From: Puccinia triticina
Lineage: Eukaryota; Basidiomycota; Pucciniomycetes; Pucciniales; Pucciniaceae
DNA: 64,000 nt
Direction: 5' to 3'
Assembly: GCF_026914185.1 (NCBI RefSeq)
Contig: NC_070560.1
Location: forward strand, 3,587,501-3,651,500
Below, one piece after another: positions 31,561-42,880 of this stretch. Position numbers and translations under genes: made by a program. The notes beneath the pieces are model-generated. The model had not been told where the DNA came from. It made no database searches and saw nothing but the letters and a program-made list of their open reading frames with translations. The number at the start of each line of letters is the position of its first letter. The stretch's first letter is position 1.

Positions 31561-34500
31561 CTGAATAGTGCCTCTGGGACTATGAATAGTGCCTCTGGGA
31601 CTATGAACAGTGCCTCTGGGACTATGAATAGTGCCTCTGGGACTATGAGTAGTGCCTCTGGGACTATGAATAGTGCCTCTGGGACTATGAATAGTGCCTC
31701 TGGGACTATGAGTAGTGCCTCTGGGACTATGAATAGTGCCTCTGGGACTATGAGTAGTGCCTCTGGCACTATGAATAGTGCCTCTGGGACTATGAATAGT
31801 GCCCTGGCACTCTTGAATAGTGCCTCTGGCACTATGAATAGTGCTCCGGCACTCTTGATTAGTGCCTCTGGCACTATGAATAGTGCCCCGGCACTCTTGA
31901 TTAGAGCCTCTGGCACAATGAATAGTGCCCCGGCACTCTTGATTAGTGCCTCTGGCACTATGAATAGTGCCCCGGCACTCTTGATTAGTGCCTCTGGCAC
32001 TATGAATAGTGCCCCGGCACTCTTGATTAGTGCCTCTGGCACTATGAATAGTGCCCCGGCACTCTTGATTAGTGCCTCTGGCACTATGAATAGTGCCTCT
32101 GGCACTATGAATAGTGCCTCTGGCACTATGAATAGTGCCTCTGGCACTATGAATAGTGCCTCTGGCACTATGAATAGTGCCTCTGGCACTATGAATAGTG
32201 CCTCTGGCACTATGAATAGTGCCTCTGGCACTATGAATAGTGCCTCTGGCACTATGAATAGTGCCTCTGGCACTATGAATAGTGCCTCTGGCACTATGAA
32301 TAGTGCCTCTGGCACTATGAATAGTGCCTCTGGCACTATGAATAGTGCCTCTGGCACTATGAATAGTGCCTCTGGCACTATGAATAGTGCCTCTGGCACT
32401 ATGAATAGTGCCTCTGGCACTATGAATAGTGCCTCTGGCACTATGAATAGTGCCTCTGGCACTATGAATAGTGCCTCTGGCACTATGAATAGTGCCTCTG
32501 GCACTATGAATAGTGCCTCTGGCACTATGAATAGTGACCCAGCACTCTTGATTAGTGCCTCTGGCATTATGAATAGTTCCCTGGAACTCTTGAATAGTGC
32601 CTCTGGCACTATGAATAGTGCCTCTGGCACTATGAATAGTGCCTCTGGCACTATGAATAGTGCCTCTGGCACTATGAATAGTGCCTCTGGCACTATGAAT
32701 AGTGCCTCTGGCACTATGAATAGTGCCTCTGGCACTATGAATAGTGCCTCTGGCACTATGAATAGTGACCCAGCACTCTTGATTAGTGCCTCTGGCATTA
32801 TGAATAGTTCCCTGGAACTCTTGAATAGTGCCTCTGGCACTATGAATAGTGCCCTGGCACTCTTGAATAGTGCCTCTGGCACTATGAATAGTGCCCTGGC
32901 ACTCTTGAATAGTGCCTCTGGCACTATGAATAGTGCCCTGGCACTCTTGAATAGTGCCTCTGGCACTATGAATAGTGCCCTGGCACTCTTGAATAGTGCC
33001 TCTGGCACTATGAATAGTGCCTCTGGCACTGTGAATAGTGCCCTGGCACTATGAATAGTGCCCTGGCACTATGAATAGTGCCTCTGGGACTATGAATAGT
33101 GCCCTGGCACTCTTGAATAGTGCCTCTGGCACTATGAATAGTGCTCCGGCACTCTTGATTAGTGCCTCTGGCACTATGAATAGTGCCCCGGCACTCTTGA
33201 TTAGAGCCTCTGGCACTATGAATAGTGCCCCGGCACTCTTGATTAGTGCCTCTGGCACTATGAATAGTGCCCCGGCACTCTTGATTAGTGCCTCTGGCAC
33301 TATGAATAGTGCCCCGGCACTCTTGATTAGTGCCTCTGGCACTATGAATAGTGCCCCGGCACTCTTGATTAGTGCCTCTGGCACTATGAATAGTGCCCCG
33401 GCACTCTTGATTAGTGCCTCTGGCACTATGAATAGTGCCTCTGGCACTATGAATAGTGCCTCTGGCACTATGAATAGTGCCTCTGGGACTATGAATAGTG
33501 CCCTGGCACTCTTGATTAGTGCCTCTGGCACTATGAATAGTGCCCCGGCACTCTTGATTAGAGCCTCTGGCACTATGAATAGTGCCCCGGCACTCTTGAT
33601 TACTGCCTCTGGCACTATGAATAGTGCCCCGGCACTCTTGAATAGTGCCTCTGGCACTATGAATAGTGCTCCGGCACTCTTGATTAGTGCCTCTGGCACT
33701 ATGAATAGTGCCCCGGCACTCTTGATTAGAGCCTCTGGCACTATGAATAGTGCCCCGGCACTCTTGATTAGTGCCTCTGGCACTATGAATAGTGCCCCGG
33801 CACTCTTGATTAGTGCCTCTGGCACTATGAATAGTGCCCCGGCACTCTTGATTAGTGCCTCTGGCACTATGAATAGTGCCCCGGCACTCTTGATTAGTGC
33901 CTCTGGCACTATGAATAGTGCCCCGGCACTCTTGATTAGTGCCTCTGGCACTATGAATAGTGCCCCGGCACTCTTGATTAGTGCCTCTGGCACTATGAAT
34001 AGTGCCTCTGGCACTATGAATAGTGCCTCTGGCACTATGAATAGTGCCTCTGGCACTATGAATAGTGCCTCTGGCACTATGAATAGTGCCTCTGGCACTA
34101 TGAATAGTGCCTCTGGCACTATGAATAGTGCCTCTGGCACTATGAATAGTGCCTCTGGCACTATGAATAGTGCCTCTGGCACTATGAATAGTGCCTCTGG
34201 CACTATGAATAGTGCCTCTGGCACTATGAATAGTGCCTCTGGCACTATGAATAGTGCCTCTGGCACTATGAATAGTGCCTCTGGCACTATGAATAGTGCC
34301 TCTGGCACTATGAATAGTGCCTCTGGCACTATGAATAGTGCCTCTGGCACTATGAATAGTGCCTCTGGCACTATGAATAGTGCCTCTGGCACTATGAATA
34401 GTGCCTCTGGCACTATGAATAGTGCCTCTGGCACTATGAATAGTGACCCAGCACTCTTGATTAGTGCCTCTGGCATTATGAATAGTTCCCTGGAACTCTT

Positions 34501-36258
34501 GAATAGTGCCTCTGGCACTATGAATAGTGCCCTGGCACTCTTGAATAGTGCCTCTGGCACTATGAATAGTGCCCTGGCACTCTTGAATAGTGCCTCTGGC
34601 ACTATGAATAGTGCCCTGGCACTCTTGAATAGTGCCTCTGGCACTATGAATAGTGCCCTGGCACTCTTGAATAGTGCCTCTGGCACTATGAATAGTGCCC
34701 TGGCACTCTTGAATAGTGCCTCTGGCACTATGAATAGTGCCCTGGCACTCTTGATTAGTGCCTCTGGCACTATGAATAGTGCCCTGGCACTCTTGATTAG
34801 TGCCTCTGGCACTATGAATAGTGCCCTGGCACTCTTGATTAGTGCCTCTGGCACTATGAATAGTGCCCTGGCACTCTTGAATAGTGCCTCTGGCACTATG
34901 AATAGTGCCCTGGCACTCTTGAATAGTGCCTCTGGCACTATGAATAGTGCCCTGGCACTCTTGAATAGTGCCTCTGGCACTATGAATAGTGCCCTGGCAC
35001 TCTTGAATAGTGCCTCTGGCACTATGAATAGTGCCCTGGCACTCTTGAATAGCGCCTCTGGCACTATGAATAGTGCCCTGGCACTCTTGAATAGTGCCTC
35101 TGGCACTATGAATAGTGCCTCTGGCACTATGAATAGTGCCTCTGGCACTATGAATAGTGCCTCTGGCACTATGAATAGTGCCTCTGGCACTATGAATAGT
35201 GCCTCTGGCACTATGAATAGTGCCCTGGCACTATGAATAGTGCCCTGGCACTATGAATAGTGCCCTGGCACTATGAATAGTGCCCTGGCACTCTTGAATA
35301 GTGCCTCTGGCACTATGAATAGTGCCTCTGGCACTATGAATAGTGCCCTGGCACTCTTGAATAGTGCCTCTGGCACTATGAATAGTGCCTCTGGCACTAT
35401 GAATAGTGCCCTGGCACTCTTGAATAGTGCCTCTGGCACTATGAATAGTGCCCTGGCACTCTTGAATAGTGCCTCTGGCCCTATGAATAGTGCCCTGGCA
35501 CTCTTGAATAGTGCCTCTGGCACTATGAATAGTGCCCTGGCACTCTTGAATAGTGCCTCTGGCACTATGAATAGTGCCCTGGCACTCTTGAATAGTGCCC
35601 TGGCACTCTTGAATAGTGCCCTGGCACTCTTGAATAGTGCCTCTGGCACTATGAATAGTGCCCTGGCACTCTTGAATAGTGCCCTGGCACTCTTGAATAG
35701 TGCCTCTGGCACTATGGATAGTGCCCCAGCACTCTTGATTAGTGCCTCTGGCACTATGAGTAGTGCCCCGGCACTCTTGATTGGTGCCTCTGGCATTATG
35801 AATAGTTCCCTGGCACTCTTGAATAGTTCCTCTGGCATTATGAATAGTTCCCTGGCACTCTTGAATAGTGTCTCTGGCACTATGAATAGTGCCCTGGCAC
35901 TATTGAATAGTGCCTCTGGCACTATGAAAAGTGCCCCGGCACTCTTGATTAGTGCCTCTGGCACTATGAATAGTGCCCCGGCACTCTTGATTAGTGCCTC
36001 TGGCACTATGAATAGTGCCCCGGCACTCTTGATTAGTGCCTCTGGCATTATGAATAGTTCCCTGGCACTCTTGAATAGTGTCTCTGGCACTATGAATAGT
36101 GCCCCGGCACTCTTGAATAGTGCCTCTGGCACTATGAATAGTGCCCCGGCACTCTTGATTAGTGCCTCTGGCACTATGAATAGTGCCCCGGCACTCTTGA
36201 TTAGTGCCTCTGGCACTATGAATAGTGCCCCGGCACTCTTGAATAGTGCCTCTGGCAA
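31561..36258. repeat. 21-bp dyad satellite, about 220 monomers
   Basis: Head-to-tail 21-bp monomers of two main kinds. One is AGTGCC-TCT-GGCACT plus ATGAAT; the other is AGTGCC-CC/CT-GGCACT plus CTTGATT or CTTGAAT. Every monomer is an inverted repeat with 6-bp arms. The kinds alternate in some blocks and are homogeneous in others, and a marker unit with GACCCAGCACTC occurs at 32,535, 32,765 and 34,445, showing duplication of larger blocks. Because 21 is divisible by three, frames of 340-720 residues are open on both strands (NSASGTM repeats plus, IVPEALF repeats minus). They end where 20-bp monomers occur near 33,045 and 35,230. I regard these ORFs as by-products. Confidence 0.93.
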
Positions 36259-36468
36259 TACATCTTTGCCCATCTGCCAAGGTTCTTGTGCTTATCTGCA
36301 GCTCAATAGCCATATGGCATTATTCTTATCCCCTCTCCCTCAAACAGGCTCAGGTATTCTTATCATCTAGATAATATATCTGTACATCTTTGGTTACCTG
36401 CTGGCATTGCTGAAACATTTCACAGGCAAGGGTCAGTTTTGTTGGCATAAAACGCTTGTGGTGCTTAT
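36259..36468. other. Spacer between satellite and CACTR element
   Basis: Non-repetitive, no gene recognised. Confidence 0.4.
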
Positions 36469-37340
36469 CACTGCAAGAAAAACTCTAGAAACTGCTTGCA
36501 GTTGAGATGCAAGAGCTCAAGGCAAGGTGTGACTCACGCAATAATCAAGCATTGGTTGATTCCATGCACATTGCCTAATTCATGCAAGAGTGAGTGTAAG
36601 GTACAAAAAACTGATTACAGGAGTTGATACCTGTGCAAATACCCCTTTTATGCGAAAATTCCCCTTTCATGTGCACATACCCCTTTCATGTGCACATATT
36701 CCTTTTGTATGCATTCACCCCTTTCACAATGTGTACATACCCCTTTCATCATGTGTACATGACCCTTTCATGTTTAAATGTCCCCTTTGAGTGTTTACAT
36801 CCCTTTCAATACCCCTTTCATCATTCAGGTTTACATACCCCTTTGATGTTTACATATCCCTTTCATGTGCAAATACCCCTTAATTCACATACCCCTTTCA
36901 TGCATACATACCCCTTTCATGCATACATACCCCTTTCATGCATACATACCCCTTTCATGCATACATACCCCTTTCATCATGTGTACATATCCCCTTGATG
37001 TGGTAATACACATTCTCACATTTGCCTTTCATGCATACATATTCTTTTCATCTATACATATTTGTTTCATGTGTACATACCCTTTTTATGTTATTCTGGC
37101 TGGATTCAATGGTGCATGGAGTGTTTAAGAAAAGAAAATAAAAGGGTGCTCAGGGGGATGCTCATTTGCCTCAGCCTACTGCATGAGAACTACAGCATTT
37201 TCAACATTGAGATGCTGAACAAGGTACACACTCAAGTGCACCAGCACGGAATTTGGTGCTTGACTCCAGCTTGAGCTGCGGCTTGATTGTAGCTTGCTTC
37301 ATCTCAACTGCAAGCAGTTTCCAAAGTTTTTCTTGCAGTG
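36469..37340. mobile_element. Non-autonomous CACTR (CMC/EnSpm-like) element, copy 2, 872 bp
   Basis: Same CACTGCAAGAAAAACTC ends and CCCCTTTCATG minisatellite as copy 1. Flanked by TAT at 36,466-36,468 and 37,341-37,343, a different 3-bp duplication from copy 1, which proves independent insertion. The right arm shows CCAAAG where copy 1 has CTAGAG. Confidence 0.8.
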
Positions 37341-37343
37341 TAT

Positions 37344-38290
37344 TGTATTAAGGTGGACCCAGACTGGTGTGTTTTGTGTCAAATCAAACCAGAAATAAAT
37401 TTTTTGGCATCTCTCAAGGCTAACTGGACCCTCCCCTTGGCAATTGGAGGTTGCTTTGCTCCCCCAAGGAGGGAGTTAACCAAGTAGGTTGGTCTCAAGG
37501 CAAGTTTGGCTGGACAGAAATTTTCTTTGGGCAGCCTTAATTATGTACTACTTGAGCATTTTTGTAAAGAAACAAAAGCAGAAACGTGCATAGCAAAGTT
37601 CTTGGCGCGCAACGCCTTGACGGCAACAATCACGGCGGGAACAGCTCAGCTGTTGGCGCTGCAACAATAGCCCCGGCATCGGGGATGCAAAATTGCTAAT
37701 TATACATAGGCTGTTCCATTGTGTGTGTTATTTTTCTTCTGGCTGGGTCAGGTGCGTTGGTGGCTGCTTGAGTGCAGAGGGCTCAGAGCGCCACCAGCTG
37801 TGTGAGGCTGCTTGGGCTCATGTGGTGCCCAACCAGCTCTGTGAGGATGGTTGGGCTCATGTGGTGCCCAACCAGCCTTTGCCCTGGGCACACTGGTCTT
37901 GGCGGGGATGGGTCGGTAGGATACAACCCATCCAAAAAGGTGTTGAAGCCAACCCCACCAAAATGCCATGTCAGCGGATCAGGCCAAAATCCAAGCTTGA
38001 CCAATCCACCACGTTCAACCCTGCAGTTGAATTCAGGGCGGACAGGTCGGTGCCCGCCTTGCCCGCCCACACCACTTCATGAGTTGGAGCTTGGATTTGA
38101 GTACCTGATTAATATTTATGCCTTTTCCAAGCCTAGTTCTTGATGACTGTGATCAGAAGAGCTTATGGCAGTACCTGGTTGGTTTCAGAACCCTTCTCAG
38201 TATATGTGTTTGTCACTTTCTTCCTCATTTTTCGTAATTTTCTCACCTAATCCTTAATCCTCTCCTTACCTCACTCTCCCACTCACTAAA
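37344..38290. other. No gene recognised; one 39-bp direct duplication
   Basis: GC-rich in the second half. A 39-bp unit containing TTGGGCTCATGTGGTGCCCA occurs twice in tandem at about 37,798-37,875. Several short overlapping ORFs on both strands, none recognised. Confidence 0.4.
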
Positions 38291-38296
38291 CTTCAC

Positions 38297-39103
38297 ATGG
38301 CCCTGTTCACCCCCATACCAGGTCAACCTGTCTTACCCCACAAACCACCACGCATAGCAAACCCCCCAACCTTTGTTGATATGGCTGTCTCATCTGACCG
38401 ATTTATAAAGACCACAGAAATCTACTGTAGGCCATCCATCCCACATCCAAACTGATTTGCTGACTTTGCTGAAAACTGTTTGGTTTGACAGGTAAATCAA
38501 TGGTGCCCCTGGATTCTACTCCGCTTGCCAAGGCAACAAACCCAATGGTGAAAACAAGTCTTCTGTCTATTACCCAGACTGGGCAGTCCCCAAATCTCAA
38601 TGCCTATTTGAAGTTCATTGCCCTTTTTTCTTGAATTCTGAATGAAGCACTCCTTGTATGTATGTCCATCCTAGAACCATTGGCTGCTATCCTCATCCCT
38701 GAGATAAGAGACCTTATTGAAGCAACCCGTGCCCAAACCCAAGTCACCCTTGCCCTTCAGGATGAATGTTGTGTCAGCAACCAAGCCGTTGTAGCCCTTC
38801 AGGCCAAATGTTGTGCCACCAACCAAGCCGTCGTTGCACTCCAGGAGGAAAGTCGTGCCACCAACCAAGCCGTCTTTGCACTCCGGGAGGAAAGTTGTGC
38901 CAACAATTGAGGGATTATGACCCAGCTTGTCACTATTGACAACCGACTTGGCAACATTGAAAACTGCTTGACTCAAATTGAAGAAATCACCAACACCCAG
39001 CTCAATCTTGGCCGAGAGATGGCAGATCACTTTGGCATCCCTGCTCTGCAAGTCCCCGCTGGCCGCGCACCAGGCCGACTAGGATTACGAGACTGTGTAT
39101 AGT
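38297..39103 (+). pseudogene. Decayed gene with 14-residue heptad-like repeats
   Basis: Reads from an ATG at 38,297 (MALFTPIPGQPVLPHKPP) through two TGA codons and a frame change to a second segment at 38,662-39,103. That segment holds four imperfect 14-residue repeats (ALQDECCVSNQAVV and variants), then an in-frame TGA at 38,908-38,910, then MTQLVTIDNRLGNIENCLTQ, a likely coiled coil, and a stop at 39,100-39,102. The third repeat keeps an Arg codon CGT where three others have TGT, so C-to-T change explains several lesions. Function unknown. Similarity to a transposon-encoded coiled-coil protein is only a guess. Confidence 0.5.
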
Positions 39104-39544
39104 TGTTCTTTATCTCAGACTATGTAGCATTTCCCCAATAGCCATCTGTCTTGCCCCCTTCCTTTTCCCCTCCGCCTTTTTTTGTCAGCTTGTCCTCTTC
39201 TTCCATCGGCCTGCGCCTCAGTCGGAGTCTGTCCATTCACATGCCATCAGCAATCCATCCACAGGATGCCACCTGAGTGCTCCATCTAAAACCCCCCTAC
39301 AGACCCCCTCATAGAGGCAATCACCCGGGGCCCTAAGGTCCAGAATGGTGGGGTTTTTTGAATATCTGAATATTTGAATATCTCAGATATCAGCGCCAAA
39401 ACTTCAGCTTACTATGTAACACCCAGCACCCCACCCCGCTTGTGTAACACCTTACTTTTACTCACAAGTCCCAACCACACGTATAAGGGTTGAACCCTTC
39501 AACCTAAAAGCGTTCATTGATAAAATGTGAAGGACCAAACGGTC
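39104..39544. other. No gene recognised; left flank of the 6.2-kb transposon
   Basis: Contains GAATATCTGAATATTTGAAT near 39,358, a short repeat. The last seven bases, AACGGTC (39,538-39,544), are the left target duplication of the next element. Confidence 0.5.
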
Positions 39545-39556
39545 TTGAACTTAACT

Positions 39557-39594
39557 AAGTCCCTCCCCTGCCTGAGGCTTCGCCGGAGGGACTT
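39557..39594. repeat. Hairpin inside the left TIR
   Basis: AAGTCCCTCC (39,557-39,566) pairs with GGAGGGACTT (39,585-39,594). The same hairpin lies in the right TIR. Possibly part of the transposase recognition site. Confidence 0.5.
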
Positions 39595-40037
39595 ATGACT
39601 AATCTGCACTTCTCGCGTGAGAGATATTTTTGATTTGGTGGTGTTTTCATTTGATCCACCAAATCTCAACCCTGACCATTCCCAACCTTCTAAGTTTTTG
39701 GTGGATGGTACGCCTGCATCTGCTCCTCCTTCTGATACAATTTGAGACTCCCTCGCCTGCATCTTCACCCTTATATAATTTTTTCAAAACAACCATTTCC
39801 TCCAAATTCTTGCGGGTTCCACCGGATCAGAAAATAATCGCCCGTGCGCCGTCATCTCAAGGTCCATTCACTCATACAACGTTATAAAAGCACGTGCGTC
39901 TCTTTTTTTTTAACCAATCCTTGCTCCTTGGTCCCAATCAAAGATTACTTAGCGCTGATCATCCACCTCCTCCACCAATCAGAATTCTGGTTTCATTCCA
40001 ACGCATACATCAAATCCAATTGCCTTGCTGCGCAAAA

Positions 40038-42876
40038 ATGTGCCTGGATAACCTACCCCGGCTTCCGCACTTGGAGGATAAATTGAAGTTTTTTGACAAG
40101 GTATTGCACCCTTATTGGCTTGACCCAAAGAAGTTTTTGCAGGCTTATCTTACACATGAAGATCCAAAAATAAAATAAAATCGTCGGTTGTGGGGAGCGC
40201 CAATTGGATGGCCAACAACAATAGCCATTTTGAATGCAATCAAGGATCTTGTTTGGTTCACTTCTGAAGGAAAATCTTGTTGGAATCAGTACATTCTATC
40301 CGAGGTGGGTCTCTCTTATCATTCTATCTCGGCTCGGTTCTAAATTCTCTTTGGATGACAAGGTTCTGACACATTTTTTTTGATTGACCAGGCACAAGCA
40401 ATCCTTGACGCCAAACGTGGAGGACGCGGACGAGGGAATTACTTTAATGCTAGAAAAATAACAGCAGAATTTTTCTCGGACGAATCGAAGGCCCTTCGTA
40501 TGGAAAAACTGGTTGCAGAGGATATGCCGTTCCTCTACAATCTCATCCTGCACAAAGCACAAAGGCATTGACCAGCTCCTTCTCCAGCTGTCAAAACCAC
40601 AGCTACATCAAGTCAATCAAGAGACAATTGTCCCAATCAGACTCAGACACCGGCAAGAGATTCAGAGTCAGGATCAGAATCTGACTTGCAATCTGAGACC
40701 AATACAGCACCAGCGGCATCCCAGAGAGAAACCCCGCTAGCCAAAAAAACCGCCCTCGAAGAGATTGAAGACTGTGAATCACCCTTTGACCTCACAAATC
40801 GACCCCACGTTATTGCCTTAACTGTCTGCTTGATTGTCGCCTTTGCGGCCAACCAACAGGACAATGCCCTCCAGATACAGAACTCTGTTGTATTGCTTGC
40901 GTGTGGTGTCACTAAAAGGGTCAGCGCCTATCTTAACTATATCGGCTTGGCATCGTCTCGTTGAACGGCTCACCGAGCAATTAGTTCTCTCGGCAGAATC
41001 ACAGAAAGCGAGGTTGCCAGGCAAATGACCAGCCATAAATTGCCAATGACCCTAATCATATGCCTGGACAACCTCGACTTTGAAGAGTCTATCCACGAAA
41101 AATCGATTGAGAAGACCACGCAGATGTTCCACGGCACCTGGGGCTACCTTCACGTCCCTGATGCGCAATTGATCAGCCAGTTTGACCCTGAAGAATTCTC
41201 TCTCAAGTGTTACCAGAAAGCTATACAGGACTCGGCAGATATGCAGGTGGAACCATCCTGGTTTTTACCAGACAATGACTCGAGATTGCATTTTTGGGAT
41301 GTCCTCAAAAGTCAAATCACTAAAGTTTTACTGGACTACATCGCAACTCCATCTGATAAAAATCAAAGCTAAACACCTTTCCACCTCCACTTGATCTAAT
41401 AGCTGTCAAGAAACCTGAGTTTTTGATGTTCAAACTGATGATTGCCTCAGATAACTCCTCCAAGGGCGTTGGTGAGGTCCTGGAAGGCTTCTTGCGTCAA
41501 ACAAACCTGAGCTCCAATACCCTTGGCTACAAGTGCTTGAGGGCGATCTGGCAACCTGCATGAATCTCAAGAGCCTCAGAGCTCAGCGAAAGCCCAGCGG
41601 ACACGTTCAAGACAATCTCTCCGTTTTTTTTTTTTTTTTTTTTTTTTTTTGTTTTGCTTCTTGGGGCCTCCCATGTCCTCTGGAATTTTGCCCAGGCCGT
41701 ATTCCTTCTTCATTTTGGCAACCCATCAGACTCGCAAGACTTAGGTGCTTGGCATACGCTATCTTCACTAGGAATACCCTCAGAGCGACCAACCACAAAG
41801 AAGGATTTCACTTTGATGCTCACGCACATGACTAAATGTCATGAAGCAACAATTGTACACTGTCTTTTGTAAGTGTACCACACTTCAGCTCCTATTCATT
41901 ATTACTAAGTATTCTTTTTTGGATCAGGACCGTGATGAATCTCCCAAAAGCCCTGCTACCAGAGGAAAAGGCCAAGCTCTCGTCCCAAAGACTCAACGAA
42001 ATTGTTGATTTGTGCTCCACTCAGTTTTTCTCGCCAGCGGCGCTGCAAAGTGCTTCTGCGGATTCAGCAACCGGATTAAAAAACACTCTCCTTTGGCTAC
42101 GTGATTTCGCCACGATAATCGAATGTGATCGCGCAATGCGGGCGGGAGATATTGGAAGGGTCCTCAACATGTGGAAACGTTGGACGGTGATGGCGCATGG
42201 AATTAAAGGTCTTAACAACTATGCAATTTACTTGCCCAGGATGATACTGCTGTTAACAAAGGTCCTTCCAAGTGGCCTTGCAAAAACTTTATTGCATTCC
42301 CTTCTGATTAATCCAACCGGACGTCCAAACCACTTCGTTGCCAAGGATTTCTTCTTGAAGAACAACAACTTTTGGCTCAAGTACTTTTACAATCATAGTG
42401 GCATTGGTACAGAAATTTGCCGCTTGAAAGATGTTTTCTCGCTTATAAATCATACCTATTGTGAGCTTTCTTACATCTTCTCTTCCATTCTTTCCTGTAA
42501 GTTTTATTTTCTGATCATATCTTTCCTTTGATTCTTAAAGCTGCGCAAGCTGGTACAGGGAATTAAAGGGGATTTGGGAAAGAACATCATTTACCAATCT
42601 CACAAACATTATTTAACAATCAGCTCAATAAATAGCTATCTGGGAATGGCCCAACAGCACAGCTTGCTTTCAAAAACGTCTTTGTACAAATTGAAAACTG
42701 TTGACATCTACAAAGCCGGATCGGCAGCGTTACATCAAGATTACCAGCAAAAGAAGAAGAAGCTAAACCGGATGCAACCATCAACTATACTACTGTATTA
42801 CACGCCGACCGGTCCAATTGAAGAGGCAAACATGTTTGACAAAGAAGAAGAGGATGAGGGTGACAATGAGACTTGA
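40038..42876 (+). pseudogene. DUF6589-like gene, probable transposase, decayed
   Basis: Large fungal protein of the DUF6589 type. Segments in order: MCLDNLPRLPHLEDKLKFFD; after an intron ending at CAG near 40,391, AQAILDAKRGGRGRGNYFNA; IQNSVVLLACGVTKRVSAYL; LIICLDNLDFEESIHEKSIE; MFHGTWGYLHVPDAQ; LQVLEGDLATCMNLKSLRAQ; LLGASHVLWNFAQAVFLLHFG; after an intron from about 41,870, NLPKALLPEEKAKLSSQRLN; and, after a further intron near 42,500-42,540, a C-terminal exon ending EEEDEGDNET at 42,876. The Asp in LDNLDF and in LEGDL are candidate catalytic positions. Lesions: TAA at 40,176, TGA at 40,569 and 40,962, frame changes near 41,375 and 41,530, and a run of 27 T at 41,624-41,650 that breaks the reading frame before LLGASH. 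The start is uncertain. Confidence 0.65.
41624..41650 (+). repeat. Poly-T run inside the DUF6589-like gene
   Basis: 27 consecutive T between the segments ending QDNLS and LLGASHVLW. Expansion of a short T run is the simplest explanation. Confidence 0.7.
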
Positions 42877-42880
42877 GTGT

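Noticed and set aside
31524..36370. Very long ORFs on both strands (340-720 residues)
   Set aside because: They arise from a 21-bp repeat with no stop in those frames and end wherever a 20-bp unit shifts phase. Not listed as genes.
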